From the NCBI RefSeq assembly GCF_011799805.1, contig NZ_WXUB01000001.1, positions 868,001-932,000 on the forward strand: DNA of 64,000 bases, read 5' to 3'. Below are positions 7,965-17,256 of this stretch, in pieces. Under the pieces are notes generated by a model. It saw only the letters and a list, made by a program, of their open reading frames with translations, made no database searches and was not told where the DNA came from. The position numbers and the translations under genes were made by a program. Source of the DNA: Maribellus sediminis (lineage in GTDB: Bacteria; Bacteroidota; Bacteroidia; Bacteroidales; Prolixibacteraceae). Position 1 is the first letter of the stretch. The number at the start of each line of letters is the position of its first letter.

Positions 7965-9237
7965 CATCCGACCTTTTGGCAGAATATTCCTCGAATTCAC
8001 TGTTTTCAACAATTTCCTGCATGCGTTGCACGGTTTGCCACACTTCGGTGAAAGTGGTATACAGGGGTGTAAATCCGAAACGAAGGTTGTCCGGTTCGCG
8101 AAAATCAGGAATCACCTTTATTGCTGAAGATCTTGGATGTATCAGCGCCTGGCAGATCCGGTAAGCCTCGGGATGCTTTAGTGCGATGTGCGATCCTCTG
8201 TTGCCGGGATCTGTCGGAGATCCTAATTCAAAACCAATTTGGCTGAGCTGCGATTCTACAAGTGACAGGAAGAAATCTGAAAGTTGAATGCTTTTTTTGT
8301 GTATGTTTTTTATTCCTGCCTCGTTGATTATATCAAGACCCGGTTCTATGGCCATCAGGTTGAGTACCGGCGGGGTGCCCGAAAGGAACCTTCGAATGCC
8401 GGGAGCCGGACGGTAATTCAGATCGAATTCAAAAGGTTGGGCATCGCCAAACCATCCCTGTATGGGTGAATGGAGTTTCTCCTGCAGATCGTGACGAACA
8501 AATAAAAAAGCAGGCGAGCCCGGACCGCCATTCAGGTATTTGTAGGTGCAGCCCACTGCCAAATCAACATTGTTTTGGTTGAGTTTGATTTCAACGGCAC
8601 CTGCAGCATGACTAAGATCCAGTAGCACAAGCGCACCCATTTTATGAGCGTACTCTGTAATTTCATCGAGCTGATACATAAAAGCGCTTTTGAATGCTAC
8701 CAGCGACAATACTACCAATGCAGTGTTTTCAGTAATTTTCGATTTTATCTCGTCTGTTACAATGCTTATGTTGTCGTTTGATCCGGCAAGCCCGAGTGTG
8801 TATTTTGGCCCAAATTCCCTGATCAGTCCCTGCAAAATATACAGGTCGGTTGGGAAATTAAGGACATCACTTACAATAGTTGTTTTCTCTTTTTGATATT
8901 TCAGGGCGGCATGTGCCAGTTTGTAGATGTTTAGCGAAGTGCTGTCGGAAACGATAACTTCACCCTTTGTAGCGCCGATTATAGGAGCGATCTTGTCGCC
9001 CAAATGAATCGCCTTTTGGTACCAGTGGCGGTTCCAGCTTTCTATCAGTTCGCGGCCCCATTGATTTTCCACTACATCAGAAATTAAGGCTTTGCTTTTT
9101 AGCGGAAGGCGGCCCAGCGAGTTTCCATCCAAATAAATTGTGCTCTCAGAATCAATATAAAACCGTTTTCTGAAGTGATATAAAGGATCCTCCTTGTCGA
9201 GTTTTTCAGCTATGGTTTTGCTTTGGTTCGTGGTCAT
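7957..9237 (-). CDS. kynU: Kynureninase
   Basis: PLP enzyme hydrolysing L-kynurenine (or 3-hydroxykynurenine) to anthranilate (or 3-hydroxyanthranilate) and alanine. 426 residues, normal length. Family features are YLDGNSLGRLP at the N-terminus, the cofactor-binding DLSHAAGA (Asp and His contacting PLP) and the Schiff-base lysine in CTYKYLNGGPGSPAF. Also typical are IQGWFGDAQPF and FLSGTPPVL. No other tryptophan or NAD pathway gene is nearby. Its start codon directly abuts the stop of the SGNH hydrolase gene upstream, so the two are co-transcribed. Confidence 0.93.
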   Translation of the reverse strand: MTTNQSKTIAEKLDKEDPLYHFRKRFYIDSESTIYLDGNSLGRLPLKSKALISDVVENQWGRELIESWNRHWYQKAIHLGDKIAPIIGATKGEVIVSDSTSLNIYKLAHAALKYQKEKTTIVSDVLNFPTDLYILQGLIREFGPKYTLGLAGSNDNISIVTDEIKSKITENTALVVLSLVAFKSAFMYQLDEITEYAHKMGALVLLDLSHAAGAVEIKLNQNNVDLAVGCTYKYLNGGPGSPAFLFVRHDLQEKLHSPIQGWFGDAQPFEFDLNYRPAPGIRRFLSGTPPVLNLMAIEPGLDIINEAGIKNIHKKSIQLSDFFLSLVESQLSQIGFELGSPTDPGNRGSHIALKHPEAYRICQALIHPRSSAIKVIPDFREPDNLRFGFTPLYTTFTEVWQTVQRMQEIVENSEFEEYSAKRSDVT

Positions 9238-9966
9238 CTATTTTTGGTTTTCCAGTATTTCGATGGCTCCAGTTAGTATTTTTTCAACCCAGCGCCGGTA
9301 CATTTCTCCTGATGGGTGCAGACCATCACTTGCCACAAGAGTTTCATCGTTTAATGCTTCGCGCGATATGGCTGTTATTCCGACATAGCGAACATTGGCC
9401 TGCTTTGACTCCTCCATGTTGATCGCATTGAATTGATCGATTTCTTTTGCAATCTTATCAGAATCTCTCATTTTCCCGAATGGTGTAACTCCGTAGTCGG
9501 GGATAGAGATGACAATAACATGTTGTGGCTGCTGGTTTGCCAATTCAACAGCGGTTTTCAGAAGGTCTCTGAATTCGCCTCGGTATTCATCTGCACTTCT
9601 GCCGCGGTATTGATTATTTACTCCAATCAACAAGGTTACCAGGTTATATGATTTTTCTAAAGATTCATTTTGGATGGCTTCTGCAAGTTTATCGGTTGTC
9701 CAGCCAGTGCGTGCCACAATCTTTGCAGGTTTTATACGAAATCCCTTGCCTTTTAATTGCTCTGTCAATTGAACCGGAAAACGTTCATTCTCGGTAACAC
9801 TTTCACCGATAGTGTATGAATCTCCCAAGGCGAGATAAGACAAGGTTGAATCAACATTTTCAGTAGTAAAATCTGGCTTCGGTTGCTCAATCATTAGTAA
9901 ACAATTTTCTGAATTGGAACAGGCCAGTCCTGCAAAAAACAAAAGAATAAAAAGTATCCGGTCCAT
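9238..9966 (-). CDS. Exported SGNH/GDSL-family hydrolase
   Basis: 242 residues with a hydrophobic leader followed by CSNSENC (Cys16 is a weak lipobox; it could be a lipoprotein or a cleaved secreted protein). Block I is GDSYTIGE with the catalytic Ser, block III is LLIGVNNQY, and block V is DGLHPSG with the catalytic Asp and His. This points to an esterase or deacetylase on lipids or carbohydrates; the substrate is unknown. The stop codon at 9238-9240 abuts the kynU ATG, which implies translational coupling, although no metabolic link is obvious. Confidence 0.8.
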   Translation of the reverse strand: MDRILFILLFFAGLACSNSENCLLMIEQPKPDFTTENVDSTLSYLALGDSYTIGESVTENERFPVQLTEQLKGKGFRIKPAKIVARTGWTTDKLAEAIQNESLEKSYNLVTLLIGVNNQYRGRSADEYRGEFRDLLKTAVELANQQPQHVIVISIPDYGVTPFGKMRDSDKIAKEIDQFNAINMEESKQANVRYVGITAISREALNDETLVASDGLHPSGEMYRRWVEKILTGAIEILENQK

Positions 9967-10017
9967 GTATTAAAATGTTTTACGTGCTTAACACCATGTT
10001 TCGGTTTAAAGTTGAAG

Positions 10018-10045
10018 AAAGCCCCCGTAAATATACGGAGGCTTT
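10018..10045 (-). terminator. Terminator of the BNR/VPS10 protein gene
   Basis: AAAGCCCCCGTA (10018-10029) pairs with TACGGAGGCTTT (10034-10045) with one mismatch and a 4-base loop, 27 bases after the stop codon at 10072. Confidence 0.7.
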
Positions 10046-10071
10046 ACTATATTTTCTGCTGTTGTATCAGC

Positions 10072-13000
10072 TTAATCGAGTTCCAGTGGTTTGTATTCCT
10101 TAAACAGGGATATTTGTGTTTCTTCCACTTTAGTTCTAAATCCGGGCCATGTATTTTCATAGAAAGCATTGATGGCATCTACTCCTTCCCTGATTTTGAG
10201 CTTAGCAAATTCGGTCAATCTTTCCTCGGTTGCTGTTGGCATTCCGGGACGTGAAGTGATCTGTCGGATGGCCATAAAAACTTTGCCATTTACATACTTA
10301 TCGTAATCACGTGAAGTGATTCCCTGTGCATTCAGGTCCTGTTTGCCAAAAATCATATCCTGTATTGCAGCAATGGAATCCTGAACCGCTTTTACCTCTT
10401 TTTGCAGTGCTTTAATTTCATCACCCTCCAATCCTTTTAGCTGCGTAGAGATTTTATCAGTGACGCTTTTGCTTTCAATAAGGCGTTCAGTTCCGTTGTA
10501 AAGCACTTCAAGGTTTTTGGTCAATTCATCCACCATGGCATTTTGGGCCAGCATTACTTCATCCGATTTCGGAACTCTTGGATCCATAACAACTTTTAAT
10601 TCGGTTGAATCTTTTAAGTCCTTGTATTCTGCCACAAGTTTGTAAGTTCCCGGAAGGACTGTTTTAGAGCTTCTGCTTCTACGCATGTACCTGCTCAATT
10701 CTCCTTCCTGTCCACCTCTGCGTGGCATCTTCAGATCTCCGCTATCCAATCTCCAGCGAACAATGTTCAGTCCGTTTTCCGGAATCATATCAACTGTTTT
10801 AACCAGGGTGTTTTCTGCATCGTAAACGTAAACTTTTAGCGAATCGGCTTTTGCTCCGCCGCGACGACCTCTGCTCTCACTATCCGATTCTTTTTCTTCC
10901 TTCTCTTCTTTTGCAACCAGCACTTTTATTTGCGCTCCGGTTGGCTTGTTCTCGCCCGAGAAAATAGCATCAGCAGGGAAATGTGATCCCATATTTGATA
11001 GTTCTCCATTCACGATTATGGCATTATTTGGTTCGAAAATTGCCAATTTTTGATCCAGGATTTCCCCGGAAGTAGCTGCTGTTTTTCGTAAAGGACGAAT
11101 ATCGTCGAGGATGTATATTGAACGGCCAAAGGTTGCAATGACAAGGTCAGCTTCTCTCTCCTGAATTGCAAGATCCATTGTTGAAACGGCAGGAAAACCG
11201 TGACTCCATCTTGTCCAGCTTTCGCCTTTATCAATACTTACCCACAAACCATGCTCTGTTCCCATGAAAACCAGGTTTGGTTCAACCGGATCCTGCAGAA
11301 TTGTTAGTGTGTACCCAAAAACTTTATCATCGTTTACAATTCGTTTCCATGTTTTTCCGAAATCGTTAGTTAAGTATGCGTAAGCGGTAAAATCACCACG
11401 GCGATAATTATTGGCAACAACCCAGGCTGTTCCGGCGTCGTATGTTGAAGCGCGAACCTGGGGAATCCAGCTTGCTTCCGGAAGACCCGGCAGTTTGTTT
11501 ACGTTGGCCCAGGTTTTGCCGCCGTCGCGTGTTACTTGCAGGTTTCCGTCATCAGTACCCACCCAGATCACATTTTTATCCAATTTACTGGGGGCGATGG
11601 TCAGAATGCACGTGTGATTTTCTGCTCCGGTAACATCAAAAGTTAATCCTCCACTTTCGCTAAACTTTTGTTTGGTGGTATCGTTGGTAGTCAGGTCGGG
11701 TGAAATGATTTCCCAGGTCAAACCCTTGTCGGTACTTTTGTGAACGAATTGCGAACCAAAGTATATGGTGTTGTTATCATTTGGATCCTGAGCCATGGCG
11801 GCATTCCAGTGGAACCGTAGCTGGGTGTCCATTTCGGGAGCAACCGGTTTGATGGAATAGGTGTTCCCGGTTTTTGAGTCGTATCTTCCAACATTGCCCT
11901 GTTGCGACATAGCGTATCCCCACCTGGCATCATCAGGGTCCGGAATAACATCAAAGCCATCACCAAACATTACTTCCAGCCACATCTGGTTAAGAATACC
12001 TCCGGTTTGATAAATATAACCCGGGCCTTTCCACGATCCGTTATCCTGCATTCCTCCGTAAACGTGGTAAGGCAGTTCGTTGTCAACATTAATATGGTAA
12101 AACTGACCAACAGGCAGATTCTCTACAAAACGCCAGGTTTTTCCATAATCGTACGAAATATTCATCCCTCCATCGTTGCCCTCTATCAGATGTGCCGGAT
12201 TTTCGGGATTGATCCACATAGCGTGGTGGTCGGAGTGTGTCCCGCCTTCAATGGAAGTGAAGCTGCGTCCGCCATCTTCACTCATAGTAATTCCGGTGTG
12301 CAGGCTGTACAAGCGGTTGTGATCTTTAGGATCGGCATAAATTTCACAATAGTAGAACGGCCGGTTGCCGATTTCACTCTTGTCGTTTATTTTTTTGAAA
12401 TTTTTTCCTCCGTCGGTTGATTTATAAAGGGCATTCTTTTTCGATTCAATAAGCGCATAAACCACATTCGGATTGCTGGGGGCAATGGCCAGTCCCATTC
12501 TACCCAGATCACCATCCGGAATGCCATTGTCTTTCGAAGTCAGTTTGGTCCAGTTTTTTCCTCCGTCCTGAGTCACGTACAAACCGGAACCCGGTCCACC
12601 TGATGTGAAGAACCACGGCCAGCGGTGATGTTCCCACATGTTCACAAAAAGTTTGTTCGGATTGGTAGGATCCATGATCATTTCACCAACTCCGGTTTTT
12701 TCATCCACGTACAGGATCTTTTCAAAAGTATCACCTCCGTCAGTTGTTTTGTACAAGCCGCGTTCGGAATGTTCGGCATAAGGATTTCCGATTACTCCGA
12801 TATAAGCTACATTTTCGTCACGTGGATCAAGCAAAATACGGTGGATATTTTTTGTTTTTTCGAGACCCAGCAATTTCCAGGTTTTTCCGGCATCCATCGA
12901 TTTGTACAAACCTCCACCTATATTAATCGAGTTTCGGGGATTGCCTTCTCCGGTTCCTACCCAGATAATATCGGGATTTGACTGACAGATTTTGATTGCC

Positions 13001-13293
13001 CCGATATTGATAAGCTTTTCATCATCGAAAATGGGATTCCAGGTTATTCCTCCGTCTTCCGATTTCCAAACGCCACCTGAGGCAGCTCCGGCATAAATAA
13101 TGTCGGGATTGGTAACAACGGCATCAATTGCAACAATCCGGCCACTCATTCCTGCTGGACCGATACTTCTGGCTTCCATACTTTCCAGCTTATCGATATC
13201 AAGCTTTTGTGCTGACAGCGAAAATCCAAAAAGCGTACAAAGGATGATCAAAGAAGTAAACTTACTTCTTACATTAAACAGCAATTTTTTCAT
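10072..13293 (-). CDS. Large secreted BNR-repeat / VPS10-type beta-propeller protein
   Basis: 1073 residues with a Sec signal peptide (basic N-terminus, then SLIILCTLFGFSLSAQ). The first ~700 residues hold repeated Asp-box/BNR units such as SEDGGITW, SMDAGKTW, TTDGGDTF, TQDGGKNW, STDGGKNF and SIDKGESW, the hallmark of sortilin/VPS10-like ten-bladed propellers. The C-terminal third contains a strand-rich domain with an Arg/Gly-rich insert (ESRGRRGGAKAD) and a helical region. Such proteins are common in Bacteroidota and Acidobacteriota; they are often called glycosyl hydrolases, but no catalytic sialidase residues are evident. Monocistronic, with a terminator. Confidence 0.85.
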   Translation of the reverse strand: MKKLLFNVRSKFTSLIILCTLFGFSLSAQKLDIDKLESMEARSIGPAGMSGRIVAIDAVVTNPDIIYAGAASGGVWKSEDGGITWNPIFDDEKLINIGAIKICQSNPDIIWVGTGEGNPRNSINIGGGLYKSMDAGKTWKLLGLEKTKNIHRILLDPRDENVAYIGVIGNPYAEHSERGLYKTTDGGDTFEKILYVDEKTGVGEMIMDPTNPNKLFVNMWEHHRWPWFFTSGGPGSGLYVTQDGGKNWTKLTSKDNGIPDGDLGRMGLAIAPSNPNVVYALIESKKNALYKSTDGGKNFKKINDKSEIGNRPFYYCEIYADPKDHNRLYSLHTGITMSEDGGRSFTSIEGGTHSDHHAMWINPENPAHLIEGNDGGMNISYDYGKTWRFVENLPVGQFYHINVDNELPYHVYGGMQDNGSWKGPGYIYQTGGILNQMWLEVMFGDGFDVIPDPDDARWGYAMSQQGNVGRYDSKTGNTYSIKPVAPEMDTQLRFHWNAAMAQDPNDNNTIYFGSQFVHKSTDKGLTWEIISPDLTTNDTTKQKFSESGGLTFDVTGAENHTCILTIAPSKLDKNVIWVGTDDGNLQVTRDGGKTWANVNKLPGLPEASWIPQVRASTYDAGTAWVVANNYRRGDFTAYAYLTNDFGKTWKRIVNDDKVFGYTLTILQDPVEPNLVFMGTEHGLWVSIDKGESWTRWSHGFPAVSTMDLAIQEREADLVIATFGRSIYILDDIRPLRKTAATSGEILDQKLAIFEPNNAIIVNGELSNMGSHFPADAIFSGENKPTGAQIKVLVAKEEKEEKESDSESRGRRGGAKADSLKVYVYDAENTLVKTVDMIPENGLNIVRWRLDSGDLKMPRRGGQEGELSRYMRRSRSSKTVLPGTYKLVAEYKDLKDSTELKVVMDPRVPKSDEVMLAQNAMVDELTKNLEVLYNGTERLIESKSVTDKISTQLKGLEGDEIKALQKEVKAVQDSIAAIQDMIFGKQDLNAQGITSRDYDKYVNGKVFMAIRQITSRPGMPTATEERLTEFAKLKIREGVDAINAFYENTWPGFRTKVEETQISLFKEYKPLELD

Positions 13294-13362
13294 TTTAAAG
13301 GTAATTAATTGTGGTTTTGCAATTCTTTCCCTAAAAATAGCAATGTTTTTCTAAAAGCATAA

Positions 13363-13395
13363 AAGCCAAAACACGAAGTTGTGTTCCGGCTTAAA
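13363..13395 (-). terminator. Possible hydF terminator
   Basis: AAGCC...AACAC pairs with GTGTT...GGCTT across a 2x2 internal mismatch, just after the hydF stop. On the minus strand it is followed by a T-rich stretch. The hairpin is imperfect. Confidence 0.45.
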
Positions 13396-13422
13396 TTTGT
13401 AGCAAATTGCAATAAGTGCTGA

Positions 13423-14658
13423 TTAATGCATTGGTTGGTTAGCAGCTTTGTAAACTTCCAAAGCAGCAGGAAAAGGTTGAAGGGCACGTTCAAAAATTCC
13501 AAGCGAGTAGGCAATAGTGAGGCCGTAGTTGGTAATTGGAACCTTGGCTTGTCGCGCTTTCATAATGCGACTCAGCATTTCTCGGCGGTTCCACATGCAG
13601 GCACCGCAGTGAATGATCAGTTTGTAGTCGGAAATATTGGCCGGGAAATCGTGTCCGCGAATACTGTCTATCTCCAGTTTGCCGCCAACATACTGTGTTA
13701 ACCAGCGTGGTATTTTTACGGTTCCAATGTCTTCGCCGATAGGATGGTGTGAACAGGCTTCGGCAATCAGCACCTTGTCGCCGGTTTTGAGTTTATCTAT
13801 GGCCATCGCGCCTTTCACCATTTCGAGCAGGTCGCCCTGGAAGCGCGCAAATAATATTGAGAACGAAGTCATTGGGATTTCGTGTGGAGTATCGGCAGCA
13901 ACTTTTAAGAATGCCTGCGAGTCGGTAACTACCAGCTTGGGTGGAGTGTTAAAACGTGAAATCGCTTCACGCAGTTCCCGCTCTTTTACTACAAGCGTGA
14001 AAGCATCGTTGTCGAGCAAGTCGCGTATGCTTTGTACCTGCGGTAGAATCAGCCTCCCTTTTGGAGCTTCTTTATCGATAGGTACCACCAGAACAGCCAG
14101 TTCGCCTGCTCCAACCAGGTCGGCAAGAATAGTTGGGCGTTCAATAAATTCTGCCGGTGCCGAACGCAATAACAATTGTCGGAGATCGGAAATTCCGGTT
14201 CCTTTCAGTACAGAAGTTTGAACGTATTTAATTTTAACGGAATCAAGTGTTGAAGCAATCGAAAGATCTTCGGAATGAATATCGGTTTTATTAAATACGA
14301 TGATGAAAGGGATGTTCCGGTCTTTGAGCTCGCCCATAAGCCTTTCTTCGTATTTGCCCCAGTCCTGGAAATTAGATACAATTACACCCAGATCGGTTCG
14401 GTCGAAAACAGCCAGTGTTTTGGCTACTCGTTTTTCGCCGAGATCGCCTACATCGTCAATCCCTGCTGTGTCGATAAATAGCACGGGGCCGAGAGGAAGC
14501 AGCTCCATTGGCTTTTCAACCGGATCGGTTGTTGTGCCGGCCACCTCGGAAACAATCGAGACATCCTGTTGCGTAAGTGCATTCAAGATACTTGATTTGC
14601 CGGCATTTCTGCGGCCAAAAATCCCAATATGTAAACGAAATGTTTTTGGTGCTCTCAT
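13423..14658 (-). CDS. hydF: [FeFe]-hydrogenase maturation GTPase HydF
   Basis: Scaffold protein that carries the 2Fe subcluster precursor and hands it to apo-hydrogenase. GTPase motifs are G1 GRRNAGKSS, G3 DTAG and G4 NKTD. The C-terminal cluster site is complete: Cys-Ser-His in EACSHHPIGED, then about 50 residues later HCGAC, which fits the HydF pattern CxH...HCxxC. The ATG at 14658 (MRAPKTFRLHIG) is preferred over an upstream start at 14694, giving 411 residues. It lies in the same strand cluster as hydG and aspA but behind a terminator, so it may have its own promoter. Confidence 0.95.
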   Translation of the reverse strand: MRAPKTFRLHIGIFGRRNAGKSSILNALTQQDVSIVSEVAGTTTDPVEKPMELLPLGPVLFIDTAGIDDVGDLGEKRVAKTLAVFDRTDLGVIVSNFQDWGKYEERLMGELKDRNIPFIIVFNKTDIHSEDLSIASTLDSVKIKYVQTSVLKGTGISDLRQLLLRSAPAEFIERPTILADLVGAGELAVLVVPIDKEAPKGRLILPQVQSIRDLLDNDAFTLVVKERELREAISRFNTPPKLVVTDSQAFLKVAADTPHEIPMTSFSILFARFQGDLLEMVKGAMAIDKLKTGDKVLIAEACSHHPIGEDIGTVKIPRWLTQYVGGKLEIDSIRGHDFPANISDYKLIIHCGACMWNRREMLSRIMKARQAKVPITNYGLTIAYSLGIFERALQPFPAALEVYKAANQPMH

Positions 14659-14716
14659 GTCTTCCTGTTTTCCGTGGTGAAAGTAAGCAATCAAAGTATT
14701 TCAAGCAACGAAAAAC

Positions 14717-14742
14717 AAAAAAAGGGTGCAAAAGCACCCTTT
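14717..14742 (-). terminator. Terminator after the first Cys-rich miniprotein gene
   Basis: AAAGGGTGC (14721-14729) pairs perfectly with GCACCCTTT (14734-14742) over a 4-base loop; on the minus strand a seven-T run follows. It separates this gene from hydF. Confidence 0.85.
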
Positions 14743-14763
14743 AATATCTTAATTAGATGGCTG

Positions 14764-15090
14764 TTAATTCCCTCCGCCACAACATTTTTTTGTAGTGGTA
14801 GCCTTCTTTTCTTCGCCACAAGTTTTTCCACTGGCTGCGCAGCTTTTCTTTTGTGCCTCGCTGCAACCGGTAGATTTTTTAGCATCGGTAGCTTTTTCTG
14901 CACTTTCTGCTTTCTTTTCGGTTTTTTTCTTTTTCTCTTTATCTTCTTCAGAAAATGCAATTTGGCTGTTGTCGTCAGCAACAATGCTCACTTTGGTCTT
15001 TTCAGTAACGATTGTTTTTGCTGAAGTGTTAGCCATTGATACTCCGTAAGCTACAATCAGAGCAAGTACAAGTAGGATCTTTTTCATCAT
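14764..15090 (-). CDS. Exported Lys/Glu-rich, Cys-containing miniprotein (paralogue 1)
   Basis: 108 residues, not recognised. The signal peptide KKILLVLALIVAYGVSMA is followed by a short strand-like part (KTKVSIVADDN), a highly charged KKKKTEKKAES linker and a C-terminal Cys region (GCSEAQKKSCAASGKTC, ending KKCCGGGN). It shares leader, VADD motif and composition with the protein at 15281-15604, so the two are paralogues. Position between hydF and aspA suggests a link to hydrogenase maturation or metal handling, but this rests only on neighbourhood. The closing CCGGG could bind metal. Confidence 0.6.
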   Translation of the reverse strand: MMKKILLVLALIVAYGVSMANTSAKTIVTEKTKVSIVADDNSQIAFSEEDKEKKKKTEKKAESAEKATDAKKSTGCSEAQKKSCAASGKTCGEEKKATTTKKCCGGGN

Positions 15091-15219
15091 TTTAAATGTT
15101 AAAGGTTAATATGAAATTATTAATAACTATTGTTCAGTATTAAATAAAATATTGATTTTTAGCCGATTGAAAGATAAGATTTTTTCAATTAAAATGACAA
15201 CTCAAAAGTACATAAACGA

Positions 15220-15254
15220 AAAAACCGTTTGTCAGTTTATGACAAACGGTTTTT
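15220..15254 (-). terminator. Strong terminator after the second Cys-rich miniprotein gene
   Basis: A 15-bp perfect stem (AAAAACCGTTTGTCA with TGACAAACGGTTTTT) around a 5-base loop. Because it is A/T-flanked on both sides it can act in both directions. Confidence 0.88.
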
Positions 15255-15280
15255 GTATATAATCAAGGATATTCGTATCC

Positions 15281-15604
15281 TTATTTTCCTCCGCAACCAC
15301 CGCCGCTTTTAGCTTCAGCAGTTTTTTTAGTGTCGCAACCTTCACCTTTAGCTGCTGATTTTTCGCCAGCACATCCTTCTGATTTGGCAGCTTTTTCACC
15401 ACCACAACCTTTAGCTTCAGATTTTGCCTCAGCTTTGGCTTCGCTTTTCGCAGCTTTTTTCTCTTTTTCTTTTTCTACTTCGCTTTTCGCATCATCGGCA
15501 ACAATTGTTACATTATCATTAATTGCAACAACAGGAGCTTGTGTCATTGCCATTGATACTCCGTAAACTGCAACCAGGGCTAATACAAATAGTACTTTCT
15601 TCAT
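15281..15604 (-). CDS. Exported Lys/Ala/Glu-rich, Cys-containing miniprotein (paralogue 2)
   Basis: 107 residues with signal peptide KKVLFVLALVAVYGVSMA, a VTIVADDAK segment matching its neighbour, then KAEAKSEAKGCGGEKAAKSE-type low-complexity repeats with single Cys residues in GCGGE, GCAGE, GCDTK and the final GGCGGK. The regular spacing of Gly-Cys motifs suggests metal or thiol chemistry in the periplasm, or disulfide crosslinking; no family was recognised. Located between aspA and paralogue 1 in the hydrogenase maturation cluster. Confidence 0.6.
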   Translation of the reverse strand: MKKVLFVLALVAVYGVSMAMTQAPVVAINDNVTIVADDAKSEVEKEKEKKAAKSEAKAEAKSEAKGCGGEKAAKSEGCAGEKSAAKGEGCDTKKTAEAKSGGGCGGK

Positions 15605-15792
15605 GATTTTAATTTTAAAGTTATAAAATAATTATATAGCTATTTATCTTAATTTGCAACAAGATAGAAAATCTCGATCATAAAATCCAAATAAATATTA
15701 AGATATTTTAATCTGAAAAATCAAATATTTCATAAAATACTGATTATCAGAGGTAGTGTGATTGTTAATGGCTTGTTAATAGAAGGGATTAT

Positions 15793-17187
15793 TTAGTTTC
15801 CCAGTCGGCAAACCTGTTCAGGAGTGATCAGTTCTTCGAATTCTGAAGCAGTCATAATCTTTAATAGAAGAACTGATTCTCTGATTGTTATCTTTTTAGA
15901 TTTGGAGAGAGCCGCAACTTCGCTGGCTTTTTTGTATCCTATTTTTGGAATAAGCGCTGTAATTGAGGCCGTTGAATTTTCAACCTGTTGTTTACATATT
16001 TCTTCATTCGCAATTAGCCCGGAAACACACTTTTCGCTAAATATCTTGCTGGCGTTCGATAACAAAGTTAGTGATTCGAGAAGCGAGTCGGCAATCAGCG
16101 GCATGAATTGATTCAGTTCCAGGTTGCCTGCACTGCAAGCCTGTGCAATAGCCTGATCGTTGGCCATCACTTTTATGGCAGCCTGCGCAACTGCTTCGGG
16201 AATTACCGGATTCACTTTCCCCGGCATAATCGACGAACCGGCCTGCATTTCAGGCAGTGAGATTTCACCCAGACCTGCGTCGGGGCCACTCGACATGAAA
16301 CGTAAATCGTTACTTATTTTAAGAAGATTGGTCGCACAGGCTTTTAGAATGCCTGAGACTTCCACAAAAACATCGGCGTTCTGCGTGTTGTCGATCAGGT
16401 TTTCACTACGGGCGAGACCGATATTTGTATTTTCGCGGAGTTTGTCAACTACCTGAAAGATAAATTTCTTAGGTGCGCCCAAGCCGGTACCGATGGCTGT
16501 TCCACCAAGATTAACCACCCGTAGTCTTTCTTCGCATTTGTAAATTCGCCATCGGTCGCGGTTAAAAGCTTCGGCATAAGCACTCATTTCTCTTCCAAGC
16601 GTTGTTAACACAGCATCCTGCAACTGAGTACGGCCGATTTTTACAATGTGGGCAAATTCTTTTTCCTTTTGCTGAAAGGCTTCCTGAAGCGCCAAAACTT
16701 GCTGCTCCAGTTCGCGAAGCAAGCGGATGGCTGCAACTTTAAACGCGGTGGGGTAGGTGTCGTTGGTACTTTGGTGAAGGTTGATATCATCAAGCGGAGA
16801 AATGAGGTCGTAATTTCCCGGTTCTTCACCTAAGATTTGTAATGCCCGGTTTGCGATTACCTCGTTCACGTTCATGTTGGTAGACGTGCCTGCACCGCCT
16901 TGTAAGGCATCAACAACGATGTATTCTTTCAAGAGCCCCTGCGCCAATTCGGAACAAGCCTGCCCGATGGCAGAAGTCTTTTCAGGATCTTTCCAATACG
17001 CAAGTTGCGAATTGGTTTGTGCACAGGCCAGTTTTACTTCGCCGTAAGCTTTAATTAATTCATGATTTATTTTCTGATTGCTGATCGGAAAGTTCTCAAC
17101 CGCACGGGCAGTATGGATTCCCCACAACATGTCTGCCGGAATTTGTTTGGTGCCTAGTAGATCTTTTTCTTCCCTCGTTTTGACCAT
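15793..17187 (-). CDS. aspA: Aspartate ammonia-lyase
   Basis: Reversible deamination of L-aspartate to fumarate and ammonia. 464 residues from the ATG at 17187 (MVKTREEKDLLG), preferred over an extension to 17235. The fumarase/aspartase signature GSSIMPGKVNP is present, as are HQSTNDTYPT and GRTQLQDAV. The gene lies 69 bases after hydG on the same strand. An aspA-like gene in hydrogenase maturation clusters recurs in several anaerobes; a role in supplying fumarate as electron acceptor, or ammonia for the azadithiolate bridge, is a hypothesis. Confidence 0.94.
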   Translation of the reverse strand: MVKTREEKDLLGTKQIPADMLWGIHTARAVENFPISNQKINHELIKAYGEVKLACAQTNSQLAYWKDPEKTSAIGQACSELAQGLLKEYIVVDALQGGAGTSTNMNVNEVIANRALQILGEEPGNYDLISPLDDINLHQSTNDTYPTAFKVAAIRLLRELEQQVLALQEAFQQKEKEFAHIVKIGRTQLQDAVLTTLGREMSAYAEAFNRDRWRIYKCEERLRVVNLGGTAIGTGLGAPKKFIFQVVDKLRENTNIGLARSENLIDNTQNADVFVEVSGILKACATNLLKISNDLRFMSSGPDAGLGEISLPEMQAGSSIMPGKVNPVIPEAVAQAAIKVMANDQAIAQACSAGNLELNQFMPLIADSLLESLTLLSNASKIFSEKCVSGLIANEEICKQQVENSTASITALIPKIGYKKASEVAALSKSKKITIRESVLLLKIMTASEFEELITPEQVCRLGN

Positions 17188-17256
17188 GATTAACTTGATT
17201 TTGGGATTACATGATTTTGTTGAATTCTTGCTCAATGCTCAAAGCACAAGGCCATA

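Noticed and set aside
13310-13422. Small ORF between the BNR protein and hydF
   Set aside because: The stretch is better explained by the hydF 3' end, a hairpin and the promoter region of the BNR gene.
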